DNA from: Desulfolutivibrio sulfodismutans DSM 3696
GTDB taxonomy: Bacteria; Desulfobacterota; Desulfovibrionia; Desulfovibrionales; Desulfovibrionaceae
DNA: 64,000 bases
Reading direction: 5' to 3'
Assembly (NCBI RefSeq): GCF_013376455.1
Contig: NZ_CP045504.1
Location: 1,777,501 to 1,841,500 of the forward strand
Of this stretch, positions 33,340 through 43,160 are shown one piece after another (within the stretch, counting starts at the first letter, position 1; the number at the start of each line of letters is the position of its first letter). The position numbers and the translations under genes are program-made. The notes under the pieces are model-generated. The model was given only the letters and a program-made list of their open reading frames with translations, had not been told where the DNA came from and did no database searches.

Positions 33340-34664
33340 GGCTTTTCTCCGGTTGGGGACTCGGGCGCGCCCGGCAACGCGGCGAACACCGCCTGGAAAT
33401 CCCTGCCACGGGCCTTGTAGCTGCTATACAGGTCGAAGCTGGAGGTTGCCGGGGACAAAAGGATCACCTCGCCGGAGAGGGCCCTGGCGTAGAGCTTCTC
33501 CACCGCCTCGGCCAGGGTCGCCGACCACTCCAGGGGCAGCGCGCCCTGCCAGGCGGACTCGAAAATCTCCCGGCTGCCGCCGAAAAGCCCCACGCTTTTG
33601 ACCCGCTCCCGCAAAAGGGTGATCATCCCTTCCAGATCGCCGCCCTTGAACACCCCCCCGGCCAAAAGATGTACGGGCCTGTCGAAGGTCTCAATGGCCG
33701 CGCGCATGGCCGTAACCGTGGTGGCCTTGGAGTCGTCCACAAAGATCACGCCGCGTTTCTCCCCCAAAACCTGGATGCGGTGCGGGGCCGGGGCGAAGTC
33801 GAAAAAAGCGGTTTCGGCCAGCTCCTGCGTGACCCCGAAGGGCCGTACGGCGGCGAAGGCGGCCTCCATGTCGGCCTGGTTGTGGCGGCCAAGGAGCCTC
33901 GGGCAGCGGAAGCGATCCGAGGCGGCGAAGGTCTCGATGCGGGCCTTGGTGAACGCCCGGCCGGTGAGCAGATAGTCCAGATCGGCCGGGACGATGGCCA
34001 GGTCCGGCGGCCCCTGCATGGCGAAAAGCCTGAGCTTGGCGGCCAGGTATTCGTCCATGTCCGCGTGCCAGTCCAGGTGGTTGGCGGAAAAATTGAGCAG
34101 GACCGCCACCTTGGGATGGAAGGTGAACACGTTTTGGAGCTGGAAACTGCTGGCCTCGATGACGCACACGTCGGCGGGCTCGCCAGCCAGGACGTATTCG
34201 GAAAGCGGCGTGCCGATGTTGCCCCCGGTGAAGACCGAAAGCCCGGCCCGGGTGAGCAGATGGCTGATGAGCATGACCGTGGTGGTCTTGCCGTTGGTGC
34301 CGGTGACGGCCACCATGGGCGCCTCCACGAACCAGGAGGCCAGCTCCAGTTCGGCCAATACCTGGGCGTCCGGGCAGGCCGTAAGATACGGAGCCAGGGA
34401 GGCCCGCGAGATGCCGGGACTCAAGACCACGAGATCCGCCCCGGCGAAATGGCCCGGGGTGTGCTCGCCGGTCAGGATCTCCACGCCCTTGCAGGCCTGG
34501 GCCTGGCAAAAATCGGCGGGGATGGCGGCGGGGTTTTTCTCCAGCAGGCGCACCCAGGCCCCGAGCCGGGACAGAAGCCGCACGGCGGCCCGTCCCGAGG
34601 CTCCGGCCCCCACGACCACGGCCGTGTGACCAGCCAGTTGTCCCGAATGCACCATGTCGCGCAT
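33336..34664 (-). CDS. murD: UDP-N-acetylmuramoylalanine-D-glutamate ligase MurD
   Basis: 442 residues. Adds D-Glu to UDP-MurNAc-Ala. N-terminal nucleotide-binding VVGAGASGRAAVRLL, ATP loop VTGTNGKTTTVMLI, NFSANHLDWHADM, and the C-terminal FVDDSKATTVTAMRAAI and LLAGGVFKGGDL. The ATG at 34664 lies behind a purine-rich AGGTAGGGG; a second ATG three codons on has no site. Starts five bases after the mraY stop. Confidence 0.97.
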   Translation of the reverse strand: MRDMVHSGQLAGHTAVVVGAGASGRAAVRLLSRLGAWVRLLEKNPAAIPADFCQAQACKGVEILTGEHTPGHFAGADLVVLSPGISRASLAPYLTACPDAQVLAELELASWFVEAPMVAVTGTNGKTTTVMLISHLLTRAGLSVFTGGNIGTPLSEYVLAGEPADVCVIEASSFQLQNVFTFHPKVAVLLNFSANHLDWHADMDEYLAAKLRLFAMQGPPDLAIVPADLDYLLTGRAFTKARIETFAASDRFRCPRLLGRHNQADMEAAFAAVRPFGVTQELAETAFFDFAPAPHRIQVLGEKRGVIFVDDSKATTVTAMRAAIETFDRPVHLLAGGVFKGGDLEGMITLLRERVKSVGLFGGSREIFESAWQGALPLEWSATLAEAVEKLYARALSGEVILLSPATSSFDLYSSYKARGRDFQAVFAALPGAPESPTGEKP

Positions 34665-34669
34665 GTCCC

Positions 34670-35746
34670 CTACCTCAGCTTCAGCGTGCTTAGGGCCAGA
34701 AAGGCCAATAAAATGGAGAGAATCCAGGATCGGATGATGATTTTCGATTCCGGCACGCCCATCAACTCAAAATGGTGATGCAGGGGGGCCATCTTGAAAA
34801 TTCGCTTGCCCCCGCTCATCTTGAAATAGCCCACCTGGATGATGACCGAGACCGTTTCGGCCACGAAGAGCCCGCCCACCAGAACCAAAAGCAGCTCCTG
34901 CTTGCAAAGGACCGCCAGGAACCCCAAAACCCCGCCCAGGGACAGCGAGCCCACGTCGCCCATGAACACCTGGGCCGGATAGGCGTTGAACCACAAAAAT
35001 CCCAGTCCCGCCCCCATGAGCGCCCCGCAAAAGACCGTCACCTCGCCCACCCCGGCCACGCTCATCACCTGGAGGTATTTGGCGATCTGGGCATGCCCGG
35101 CCACGTAGACGAACAGGGCGAACATGCCCCCGGCCACGATCATCGGGCCAATGGCCAGCCCGTCCAGACCGTCGGTGATGTTCACGCCGTTGCTGGCCCC
35201 GATCATGACCAGCATGGCGAAGGCGATGTACCACAGTCCCAGGTCGGGGCTGACGGACTTGAAAAACGGCACGGCCAGATTGGTGGAATAGTCCGGGTGG
35301 GTCACCAAAAGGACCGCCGCCACCCCGGCCACGAGCAACTGGCCGAAAATCTTGGCCCGGACGGACAGGCCCTTGTTCTTTTTTTTGACCACCTTGAGAT
35401 AGTCGTCCACAAAACCCACCACCCCGAATCCGGCAAAGACGAAAAGCGTCAGCCACACGAATTCGTTGGTCAGATCGCCCCACAAAAGCACCGCCGCCAT
35501 GACCGAAAAGGCGATGAGCAACCCGCCCATGGTGGGGGTTCCGGCCTTGCACTGGTGGGTCTTGACGTCCTCGTGGATGTACTGGCCGCACTTGACGCTG
35601 GTCAGCCAACGGATCATCCGGGGGCCAAGGAGGATGGACAGGACCAGGGCGGTCATGAACGCCGCCGCCGACCGGAAGGTGATGTACCGAAAGACGTTTA
35701 GGGCCGTGAATTGACCGGCCAGGGGCACCAGGAGGTGGTAGATCAT
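34670..35746 (-). CDS. mraY: Phospho-N-acetylmuramoyl-pentapeptide transferase MraY
   Basis: 358 residues from the ATG at 35746 (GGGAGGGG upstream, ATGA overlap with murF). Ten-segment membrane enzyme that makes lipid I from UDP-MurNAc-pentapeptide and undecaprenyl phosphate. Motifs: [28 protein letters not shown] with the paired aspartates, [14 protein letters not shown], and [14 protein letters not shown] near the end. Length is standard. Confidence 0.98.
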   Translation of the reverse strand: MIYHLLVPLAGQFTALNVFRYITFRSAAAFMTALVLSILLGPRMIRWLTSVKCGQYIHEDVKTHQCKAGTPTMGGLLIAFSVMAAVLLWGDLTNEFVWLTLFVFAGFGVVGFVDDYLKVVKKKNKGLSVRAKIFGQLLVAGVAAVLLVTHPDYSTNLAVPFFKSVSPDLGLWYIAFAMLVMIGASNGVNITDGLDGLAIGPMIVAGGMFALFVYVAGHAQIAKYLQVMSVAGVGEVTVFCGALMGAGLGFLWFNAYPAQVFMGDVGSLSLGGVLGFLAVLCKQELLLVLVGGLFVAETVSVIIQVGYFKMSGGKRIFKMAPLHHHFELMGVPESKIIIRSWILSILLAFLALSTLKLR

Positions 35747-37146
35747 TCCCGCCCCTCCCGCTTTTTCCCTTTCACCGCGTCCTGGCAAAGGGCGCTGGCA
35801 TAGGCCTCCATGCGCATGGATCTCGATCCCTTAAAGAGCACGACGCCTCCCGTGAGTCCTAGGCCGGTAAAGGCCTTGAGGAATTCGGAAGGGGAGGCGA
35901 CCGTGAAGACCGGCCCGGCATAGCCCGCCCCGGCCAGCCCTTCGGCCACGGCCTGGGCGCTTACGCCGGAAAAAAACACCGCCGCCGGATGCAGCCCGGC
36001 CACATATTCCCCGAGCCGGACATGCTCTTCCCGGGTGACCGCCCCAAGCTCCAGCATCTCCCCGAGCACCGGCACGAACGCCCCCCCCGCCGCCATCTCC
36101 GCCCCGGCCTCCAGGGCCCGGCGCATGGACAGGGGATTGGCGTTGTAGGTGTCGTCCACGACCGTGAAGCAGCCATGGCGGCGGCAGCAAAAACGCTGTT
36201 CAGGGATGGCTGCGGCAGCAAGCCCCCGGCGGATGGCGCCCTCGTCGGCGCCCAGCAGGTGGGCGCAGGCGGCGGCGGCCAGGATGTTCTCGGCGAAGTG
36301 CCCGCCCCGGTAAGGCAGGGCCAGCTCCATCTCCAGGCCGCAAAGGCGAACGGAAAAAAGGCCTCCCTCTTCCCGGGGCCCCAGATACGCTGCCCGGTAC
36401 GGCGCATCAAGCCCCTTTGTGGACATGCCCATAACCCGGGGAAACACCCGCCGGGCCTCGTCCCACAGCTCGGGATGGTCCATTCCCGCCAGGGCCGCTC
36501 CGCCCTTGGCCACGGCGCGCAGCAGTTCGCATTTCTCCCGGGCCACCCCGGCCACGTCGCCGAAGCCTTCCAGGTGCGCCGCGCCCACATTGACCACCAC
36601 GGCCACATCCGGCGCGGCCATGGCCGCCAGGTCGCGCATTTCCCCGGGGATGCTGACGCCAAGCTCCATGACCCAGAAGGCGTCATCCATCCCGGCGCTT
36701 AAGATGGACAGGGGCAGACCGATCAGATTGTTGAAATTTTTGTAGTTCTTCGAGGTCGGTCCCACTTCGGACAGGATGGCCGCCAAAAGCTCCTTGACCG
36801 TGGTCTTGCCTGCCGAACCGGTCACGGCCACTACCTTGGCGGTGGTCTTGCGACGCCAGTATCCGGCCAGGCGTCCCAGGGCGGTCACCGTATCCTTGAC
36901 CAGGAGCACCGGCACGCGCGAGGCCAGTTCCGGCATGGGCCGGTCGGCCAAAATCGCGCCCGCGCCCTTGGCCACGGCCTCGGCCGCAAAATGGTGCCCG
37001 TCGAAACGCGCGCCCGGGATGCAGACAAACAGGCGGCCCGGGGTCACGGCCCGGCTGTCCGTGCACACCCCGTCAAAGACGGGGTTGCCCACATCGCCCA
37101 GGTCGCCCACAGCGCCCGTGGCGGCCAGTATGTCCGAGAGCGTCAT
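35743..37146 (-). CDS. murF: UDP-MurNAc-tripeptide D-alanyl-D-alanine ligase MurF
   Basis: 467 residues from the ATG at 37146, which forms an ATGA overlap with murE; a GTG two codons earlier is less likely. Adds D-Ala-D-Ala to finish the pentapeptide precursor. N-terminal substrate domain with [16 protein letters not shown] loop [24 protein letters not shown], and [17 protein letters not shown]. Motifs and length are normal. Confidence 0.97.
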   Translation of the reverse strand: MTLSDILAATGAVGDLGDVGNPVFDGVCTDSRAVTPGRLFVCIPGARFDGHHFAAEAVAKGAGAILADRPMPELASRVPVLLVKDTVTALGRLAGYWRRKTTAKVVAVTGSAGKTTVKELLAAILSEVGPTSKNYKNFNNLIGLPLSILSAGMDDAFWVMELGVSIPGEMRDLAAMAAPDVAVVVNVGAAHLEGFGDVAGVAREKCELLRAVAKGGAALAGMDHPELWDEARRVFPRVMGMSTKGLDAPYRAAYLGPREEGGLFSVRLCGLEMELALPYRGGHFAENILAAAACAHLLGADEGAIRRGLAAAAIPEQRFCCRRHGCFTVVDDTYNANPLSMRRALEAGAEMAAGGAFVPVLGEMLELGAVTREEHVRLGEYVAGLHPAAVFFSGVSAQAVAEGLAGAGYAGPVFTVASPSEFLKAFTGLGLTGGVVLFKGSRSMRMEAYASALCQDAVKGKKREGRE

Positions 37147-38621
37147 GCGCACCGGGCAAGCTCCCTCACGACCGTGGCGTCGTGAAACGGAAATTTCGTA
37201 TCCCCGATCTGCTGATAGGCCTCATGCCCCTTCCCGGCCACGACCAGCACGTCGTCAGGCGTCATCTCGGCCAGGGCCATGGCCATGGCCCGGCGGCGAT
37301 CCGGATCTTCCAGGACGCGCGGCGCGCCGGAAAGCCCCGGCCGGGCGTCGTCCATGATGGCCTTGGGGTCTTCATGGCGGGGGTTGTCCGAGGTCAGAAC
37401 CGCCACATCGGCATACCTGGACACGGCCGCCGCCATGAGCGGACGTTTGGTCCGGTCGCGGTCGCCGCCGCAGCCGAAGACCACGAAAAGCCGCCCCGCC
37501 GTCACCTCGCGCACGGCCCGAAGCGCGTTTTCAAGGGCGTCTGGGGTGTGGGCGTAGTCCACAAAAACGTTTAAGCCCCGGTCGTTGACCACCCGCTGAA
37601 GCCGTCCCGGCACCCCGCCAAACCCCGACAGGGCCTGCAAATCAGCCGGAGAAAGCCCCAGCGCCAGACCAAGGCCCATGGCCGCCAGGAGATTTTGGGC
37701 ATTGAAGCGGCCGACGAGCGGCGAGACGATCTCCCAGCTTGCGCCTTCGAAGGTGACGCCCAGGGTCAGCCCCGAGCCGTCATGGCGGCGGATCTCGCCC
37801 CGTAGCGGCCGCCAGTCGCCGGAAACAAAGGAACCAAGGCCATAGCCCACGCTCCCGGGCAGCATCTCCAGAAGTCGCGGGCCGTGCGGATCGTCGAAAT
37901 TGATCACGGCCCGTTCCGGCCCGATCAGGTAGTGGGTGAAAAGCCGGGTCTTGGCCTGGAAATAGGTCTCCATGTCCCCATGATAGTCCAGATGGTCCTG
38001 GGTCAGGTTGGTGAAGGCGGCGGCGGAGAAGGACAACCCGGCCACCCGGTCCTGATCCAGGGCGTGGGACGAGGCCTCCATGACCGCCGCCCGGGTTCCG
38101 GACGCGATCATTTCGGCGAAAAGTTCGTGCAGCTCAAGGCAACCCGGGGTGGTCAGGGTGGCCGGACGCGACCCGCCGGGCCAGCGATAGGCCACGGTGC
38201 CCAAAAGCCCCGTGGGCAGACCGGCGCTCGACAGCAGGTGCTCCACCAGGAAGCAGACCGTGGTCTTGCCGTTGGTGCCCGTGACCCCGACCAGGGAAAA
38301 TCCCTTCCAGTCCGCGCCATGGGAGGCCTTGGCCAGTTCCCCCAGGGCCAGGCGCGGATATGGCGTCGTGATCAGCCGGGCCGAACTCCCTGCGGGCAGG
38401 GCCACGCCGGGACCGGCCACCACCAGGGACGCCCCCTTGGTGACGGCTTCGGCCACATGCCGCGCCACGGCGTCGGTGTCCGCAGAAACAGCGACAAACA
38501 CCGACCCGGGCACGGTCTTCCCCGAGTGCGCGCACAGGGGGGCCCCGCCGGAGACGGCCGCCAGGACCTCGGCCAGGACCGTCTTGTCCGTCGTATGCTG
38601 CTGCGTCGATGTGGTGTTCAC
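37143..38621 (-). CDS. murE: UDP-MurNAc-dipeptide:meso-diaminopimelate ligase MurE
   Basis: 492 residues from a GTG start. Adds the third amino acid to the peptide precursor. ATP loop VTGTNGKTTVCFLVEHLL, TTPGCLELHELFAEM, FTNLTQDHLDYHGDME, and DYAHTPDALENAL. The specificity motif DNPR within LTSDNPRHEDP marks use of meso-diaminopimelate, as in Gram-negative walls. The gap to ftsI is 79 bases. Confidence 0.97.
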   Translation of the reverse strand: MNTTSTQQHTTDKTVLAEVLAAVSGGAPLCAHSGKTVPGSVFVAVSADTDAVARHVAEAVTKGASLVVAGPGVALPAGSSARLITTPYPRLALGELAKASHGADWKGFSLVGVTGTNGKTTVCFLVEHLLSSAGLPTGLLGTVAYRWPGGSRPATLTTPGCLELHELFAEMIASGTRAAVMEASSHALDQDRVAGLSFSAAAFTNLTQDHLDYHGDMETYFQAKTRLFTHYLIGPERAVINFDDPHGPRLLEMLPGSVGYGLGSFVSGDWRPLRGEIRRHDGSGLTLGVTFEGASWEIVSPLVGRFNAQNLLAAMGLGLALGLSPADLQALSGFGGVPGRLQRVVNDRGLNVFVDYAHTPDALENALRAVREVTAGRLFVVFGCGGDRDRTKRPLMAAAVSRYADVAVLTSDNPRHEDPKAIMDDARPGLSGAPRVLEDPDRRRAMAMALAEMTPDDVLVVAGKGHEAYQQIGDTKFPFHDATVVRELARCA

Positions 38622-38700
38622 GTTTGTCGCCTTTGCCGCGCCCGTTGTGGTTTCAAGGCGCTCCCGTTTCCATGGCCGTTTCCGCAGCCGATCCCCCGTC

Positions 38701-40767
38701 TTACGACGGCCGGGTCAGCCACAACACGAATTCCTGATTCTTTTCCACCCCAGGCCAGGGTGCGCCCGGCGCCGGACTCTGCTTGGTGACCACCAGCCCC
38801 TGTCCCTCGATCTTGGGCACGATGCCTTTTGACACCAAAATCTCCACCACCCGGCGAAGCGGCATGCCGGAAAAATTGGGGATGGCCGGGGAATCGAGCA
38901 GACCCGGCGGCACCGCCACCACCTCGGCCAGGGCGTCGTCGATGACCGGCGGCGGAAGGATATCCGTTTTTTGCCCCGATCCCTTGCCGCCTGCCGCCTG
39001 CCCGTCGGCAACCGCTGCGGCGGCCGGCGTCTGTTCGGCTCCCTTGGCCAGACGCCCGGTATCGGGGGCGTGCCCGAGGTAGGACAGGGTCTTTTGCATG
39101 ACCTCGCGCACGGCCGGGGCGGAGACCACGCCGCCGTAGTGGCTGGGCTCGGGCTCGTCCACCATGACCATGACCAGATATTGCGGGGTTTCGGCGGGCA
39201 CGAAGGCCACAAAGGAGGCCAGATACTTGTCGCCGTAGCCGCCTGTGGGGCTGGCCTTCTGGGCCGTTCCGGTCTTGCCGCCCACCTCGACGCCCTCGAT
39301 CTGGGCTATCCGGCCGGTGCCCTTTTCCTCGTGCACCACCTCGCGCATCATGCGCTGCACGGTCCTGGCCACCTCGGCGTCGAAAACCCTGACGGGTGCG
39401 GCGTCCGCAGCCGCCTGCGGCGGGTCGAGAACCAGTTTCAGGGGCTTTTTGACGCCGTCGTTGGCCAGGATCAAAAAGGCCTGGGCCAACTGGATGGGGG
39501 TGACGGCCACCCCCTGGCCGAAGGATACGGTGGCCGTGTCGATGGGCTGCCAGTCCTTGAGCGACCGGACCAGTCCCTTGCCCTCGCCGGACAGGGGCAG
39601 CCCGGTGGGGACGCCGAACCCGCACTTCTCGAAATAGGCGTGCAGCCGCTTGGGGCCGAGCAGCATGCCGATCTTGGCCGCGCCGATGTTGCTTGACCAA
39701 CGGATGATCTTGCTGACGGTGAGGTCGCCGTAAGAGTGGGTGTCCTTGATGGTGCTCACGCCTACCTTGAACTTGCCGTTTTCGCAAAAAAACGAGGTCT
39801 CGGGCTTGACCAGGCCTTCCTGAAGGGCGGCGGCGATGATCAGGGGCTTCATGGTGGAGCCGGGCTCCACCACGTCCAGGGCGGAACGGTTGCGGCCCTC
39901 TTTGGGATTGATGTTTCGGGAAGCGTTGGGATTGAAAAAGGGATAGTTGGCCCAGGCCAGGATTTCCCCCGTGGGCACGTGGACGACCAGGCAGGTTCCG
40001 GCCTTGCCGTGGTTGGCGGTCACAGCCTTGGCCAGTTCTTCCTCGGCGAAATACTGGATCTGGGAATCGAGGGTGAGCGTCAGGTCGTGGCCGCGCAGGT
40101 TCTGAAGCTCGCGGCCCTGGGCGTCGAAATAGAGCTTGCGGCCCGAGGCGTCGCGCTGCACGGCATACTTGGCCCGCCGTCCGGCCAGCCAGTCGTCGAA
40201 GGACAGTTCCAGCCCCTCCAGGCCCTGGTCGTCCATGCCCACGAATCCCAGCACCTGCCCGGCCAGATGCCGGTTGGGATAGGACCGGCCGTGTTCGGCC
40301 TCCAGATACACCCCGGGGATGTTCGCCTGCCGGATCTCGGCCGAGGCCTTGTCGTCCACGCGGCGGGAGATGTAGACGAAGGGCTTGGTGGATTCGAGCT
40401 TCTTCTTGATCCAGGCCGGCTTGATGCGCAGAATGCCCCCCAACTGATTCGCGGCGGCGTCCAGGTCCGTGAGTTCCTTGGGACGCACGCTGACGGCGGT
40501 GAATTCCACGGTCTTGGCCATAAGTCGGCCGCTGCGGTCGAAAATCTGTCCCCGTTCCCCCCGGTCCGACTCCGAGGCCATGTGCTGCCGCAGGGCCAGC
40601 CTGGCCAGATCCGGCCCCTGCACGATCTGGAGGTATCCGGCCCGGACCCAGAGCCCCGTCAGGACAAGCGCAAAGACCACGCCCACAAAAGTGAGCTTGG
40701 CCCGGCTCCAATCCCTGACGCGCTTCTGGTCGCGCTCGGACGCCACTTTTTTCGTGCCGTTTCTCAT
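38701..40767 (-). CDS. ftsI: Septal transpeptidase FtsI (PBP3) with C-terminal PASTA domain
   Basis: 688 residues. Cross-links septal peptidoglycan with FtsW. One membrane segment near 25-45, a dimerisation domain, then a transpeptidase domain with the active serine in GSTMKP (about 303), SSN (about 355) and KTGTAQ (about 499). After a low-complexity linker (about 590-625, Ala/Gly/Lys) comes a PASTA domain (IPNFSGMPLRRVVEILVSKG to the end). PASTA is absent from the enteric FtsI but is common in PBPs of this lineage and of Gram-positives. It would bind peptidoglycan or lipid II. Confidence 0.97.
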   Translation of the reverse strand: MRNGTKKVASERDQKRVRDWSRAKLTFVGVVFALVLTGLWVRAGYLQIVQGPDLARLALRQHMASESDRGERGQIFDRSGRLMAKTVEFTAVSVRPKELTDLDAAANQLGGILRIKPAWIKKKLESTKPFVYISRRVDDKASAEIRQANIPGVYLEAEHGRSYPNRHLAGQVLGFVGMDDQGLEGLELSFDDWLAGRRAKYAVQRDASGRKLYFDAQGRELQNLRGHDLTLTLDSQIQYFAEEELAKAVTANHGKAGTCLVVHVPTGEILAWANYPFFNPNASRNINPKEGRNRSALDVVEPGSTMKPLIIAAALQEGLVKPETSFFCENGKFKVGVSTIKDTHSYGDLTVSKIIRWSSNIGAAKIGMLLGPKRLHAYFEKCGFGVPTGLPLSGEGKGLVRSLKDWQPIDTATVSFGQGVAVTPIQLAQAFLILANDGVKKPLKLVLDPPQAAADAAPVRVFDAEVARTVQRMMREVVHEEKGTGRIAQIEGVEVGGKTGTAQKASPTGGYGDKYLASFVAFVPAETPQYLVMVMVDEPEPSHYGGVVSAPAVREVMQKTLSYLGHAPDTGRLAKGAEQTPAAAAVADGQAAGGKGSGQKTDILPPPVIDDALAEVVAVPPGLLDSPAIPNFSGMPLRRVVEILVSKGIVPKIEGQGLVVTKQSPAPGAPWPGVEKNQEFVLWLTRPS

Positions 40768-40811
40768 GCCGTTTCCCGCCGTTCGTCCCGTGTCACGGGC
40801 CGACCCGGCGA

Positions 40812-41261
40812 TCAGTTTTCATAGGGGGCCTGCGTATCCGGCGCAGGCCGGGCGGCCTTTGCCGCCTTGTCTGCCCGCTGTCCGCCCTTGGGCTTGGCCG
40901 ATGCGGCCTTTTCCGCCGCATTCGCCACGTTGCCGCGTGCCTGAACCGCGTCGGCGGCCTTGGTGTCGCCGATGCTCTCCCCGCTTTCGCCGACCCAGCG
41001 GATCTGTCCGGACTTGGCCGGGCCCAGCCCGAACTGCACGGCCAGCTCCCGCAGGCGGCCCGGGGTGATCAGGGTGTCGCGCTCCACCTCAAGCTTGGCC
41101 GACAGCGCCGTGGCCTGGTCGATCTCGCCCTGAAGCCTCGTGATTTCATAGGCCATGTCCACCCGCTCGATGTTGAGCCATACCAGCCCCATGCCGAACA
41201 CCAGCATGAGCAGCAGGCTGAAGGCCATGGAAAAGGCCCATTCCCTGGACATGGAGCTCAT
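40812..41261 (-). CDS. ftsL: Cell division protein FtsL
   Basis: 149 residues from the ATG at 41261 (ATGA overlap with rsmH). Short bitopic protein with a membrane segment at about 10-30 (FSMAFSLLLMLVFGMGLVW), followed by a heptad coiled coil (EITRLQGEIDQATALSAKLE) that would pair with FtsB and FtsQ. An Ala/Lys-rich tail of about 60 residues follows, which is longer than usual. Identified by position between rsmH and ftsI and by topology, since the family varies in sequence. Confidence 0.88.
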   Translation of the reverse strand: MSSMSREWAFSMAFSLLLMLVFGMGLVWLNIERVDMAYEITRLQGEIDQATALSAKLEVERDTLITPGRLRELAVQFGLGPAKSGQIRWVGESGESIGDTKAADAVQARGNVANAAEKAASAKPKGGQRADKAAKAARPAPDTQAPYEN

Positions 41262-42238
41262 GGTCTTCCTCCCTGCGCCTCGTCCGGGCCAAGACGCATG
41301 GCGGCCCGCAGCTTGGCGCTGCGGGAACGCGGGTTTTCGGCCACCTCGGCCTCGTCCGGGGTAACCGGCTTTTTGGTCAGGATGCGCAGTCGGGGCGTAT
41401 GGCCGCACACGCACAACATCTGTTCCCTGGGGCAGACGCAGCCTGCGGCCTCGCGGCGAAAGGCCCGCTTGACCAACCGGTCTTCCAGGGAATGGAAGGC
41501 GATAACCGCCACGCGCCCCCCGGGGCGCAGATAGTCAGGAATGCGTTCCAAAAACGCCTCCAACTCCATAAGCTCGGCGTTGACGGCCATACGGATCGCC
41601 TGAAACGTACGCGTGGCCGGGTGCTGCCTGGCCGTGGCCCGCCACTTGGCCGGATAGGCGGCCTCAACAAGGGCCGCCAGTTCCAAGGTCCGGGTGATGG
41701 GCCGCTTTTCCCGCGCCGCAACGATAGCCCTGGCGATACGCCCGGCCTGCGGATCCTCTCCATAGTCGCGGATGATCTCCCGCAGGCGCTGATACGGGGC
41801 CTTGTTCAAAAGCGTCGCGGCCGGGGCCTCCCCCTCGGTCGCGCCACCCATGCGCATGTCCAAGTCCCCGTCGGCCAGAAAACTGAAACCCCTCGCCGGA
41901 TCGTCCAACTGCAGCGACGACACCCCGGCATCCAGAATCACCGCATCCACAGCCTCGACGCCCAGTTCCTCGAAGACCTCGGCAAAACGGCTGTAGCGGC
42001 TTTGCACCAAGCGCACCCGGTCGCCGAACCTGGCCAGGCGCTTCCCGGCGATGTCCAGGGCGGCCTCGTCCCGGTCCAGCCCGAGAAGCTCGGCCTCGCC
42101 CCCGACCGACTCCAGGATGGCCTCGCTGTGGCCGCCAAGCCCCACCGTGGCGTCCAATACCCGTTCGCCCGGGACCACGCGCAAATACTCAAGGGTCTTT
42201 GCCAGCAGCACGGGCACATGTCGGGCATCCATGTCCAC
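41258..42238 (-). CDS. rsmH: 16S rRNA (cytosine(1402)-N4)-methyltransferase RsmH (MraW)
   Basis: 326 residues from a GTG at 42238 (AGGG four bases before); an ATG two codons later is also possible. SAM-dependent enzyme that methylates C1402 in the ribosomal P site. Motifs: HVPVLLAKTLEYL, the SAM loop VLDATVGLGGHSEAIL, DAGVSSLQLDDPARGFSF, and AFHSLEDRLVKRAFR. The stop of mraZ lies six bases upstream. Confidence 0.96.
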   Translation of the reverse strand: MDMDARHVPVLLAKTLEYLRVVPGERVLDATVGLGGHSEAILESVGGEAELLGLDRDEAALDIAGKRLARFGDRVRLVQSRYSRFAEVFEELGVEAVDAVILDAGVSSLQLDDPARGFSFLADGDLDMRMGGATEGEAPAATLLNKAPYQRLREIIRDYGEDPQAGRIARAIVAAREKRPITRTLELAALVEAAYPAKWRATARQHPATRTFQAIRMAVNAELMELEAFLERIPDYLRPGGRVAVIAFHSLEDRLVKRAFRREAAGCVCPREQMLCVCGHTPRLRILTKKPVTPDEAEVAENPRSRSAKLRAAMRLGPDEAQGGRP

Positions 42239-42244
42239 GCGGCC

Positions 42245-42700
42245 CTACAGGCGCAACTCGAAACCGGCGGCGGCCAACTCGGCCATGCCCGCGTCAAGAT
42301 TCTCGTCCGTCGCCCGCAGACGCGCTTCAAACCGCCCCTGGTCCCAGATTTCAAATTTGGTCACCATGCCCGCCAAAACCACTTCCTTGTCCAACGCCCC
42401 GTAGGACCGCAGATGCGGCGGCACCAGGATGCGGCCCTGCTTGTCCAGCGCAACCTCCATGGCCCCGGCGATGATCCGCCGTTGGAGATTGCGCAAGGCG
42501 GCGTTTAAGACATTGACGGCCATGAAGCTTTTTTCGATTTCCTCCCATTCGGGAAGGGGATAGCCGCACACGCATTCATCGAAGCTGGTGAGCATGAGGC
42601 GTCCTTCGGGGTCGTGGCGCAAGACCTCCTCCCGAAATTCCGGAGGAAGCATGAGCCGCCCCTTGGGATCGAGGCTCCGATAGGAATGCCCTCGAAACAT
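42245..42700 (-). CDS. mraZ: Transcriptional regulator MraZ
   Basis: 151 residues from the ATG at 42700, which has GGGAGG five bases upstream. Ring-forming DNA-binding protein with two AbrB-like half-domains: MFRGHSYRSLDPKGRLMLP at the start and EVALDKQGRILVPPHLR in the second half. It is the first gene of the dcw cluster and is known in other bacteria to repress that promoter. The repeats at 42743-42776 are its expected binding site. Confidence 0.97.
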   Translation of the reverse strand: MFRGHSYRSLDPKGRLMLPPEFREEVLRHDPEGRLMLTSFDECVCGYPLPEWEEIEKSFMAVNVLNAALRNLQRRIIAGAMEVALDKQGRILVPPHLRSYGALDKEVVLAGMVTKFEIWDQGRFEARLRATDENLDAGMAELAAAGFELRL

Positions 42701-42742
42701 CGCGCCTCCCTGCTCCAGCCAACCACCCTGACCCACCACGGG

Positions 42743-42776
42743 CCACATCTCACCACTTCTTACCACTCTTTCCCAC
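42743..42776 (-). promoter_or_regulatory. MraZ operator: four GTGG repeats at 10-bp spacing
   Basis: On the minus strand GTGG recurs at exactly 10-base steps (complement of CCAC at 42743, 42753, 42763 and 42773), about 43 bases before the mraZ start. MraZ rings recognise TGGG/GTGG direct repeats with this period, so this is very probably the autoregulatory site of the whole dcw cluster. Confidence 0.88.
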
Positions 42777-43160
42777 AGTTTCTCTTCCAAACCCTGTTCA
42801 CTGTCAAGCAAATTTCAGCCTTCATGCCCGCAAAGCATGGAATCCCGGGGCCATTTTTGGCCCAAAGTGGGAGCGACAAGGGGAACACCGCGGCGGTGGA
42901 TGAAAAAAGTGGAGGCAAATCAAGGCAGGAGCAGAAAATGGCGCGGCAGGGCCCAGCCCGCAGGCCCGCCAGCGGACTGGGCGCAAACCCCATGTTTCTC
43001 CGGCGCACCCGGGAAACGGAGGGCCGGGGTTGCCATATCGGGGGAAAACTCGTTACATGCGCACAGAATCGTTCAGTAATGAACCCGGCAAGCCGTTTTC
43101 ATCAAGAAAACGCCACGCCGCGCTCCCCAGCCAGACGCCACAAGGACGGGCGAACGCACC
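42777..43160. other. Divergent promoter region between mraZ and the HD-GYP gene
   Basis: About 380 bases without a gene. On the minus strand TTGACA at 42807-42802 is a good -35 element for mraZ, just upstream of the operator; the matching -10 (near 42784-42779) is poor. The part towards 43160 is GC-rich and offers no clear promoter for the HD-GYP gene. Frames across this region are shadows. Confidence 0.5.
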
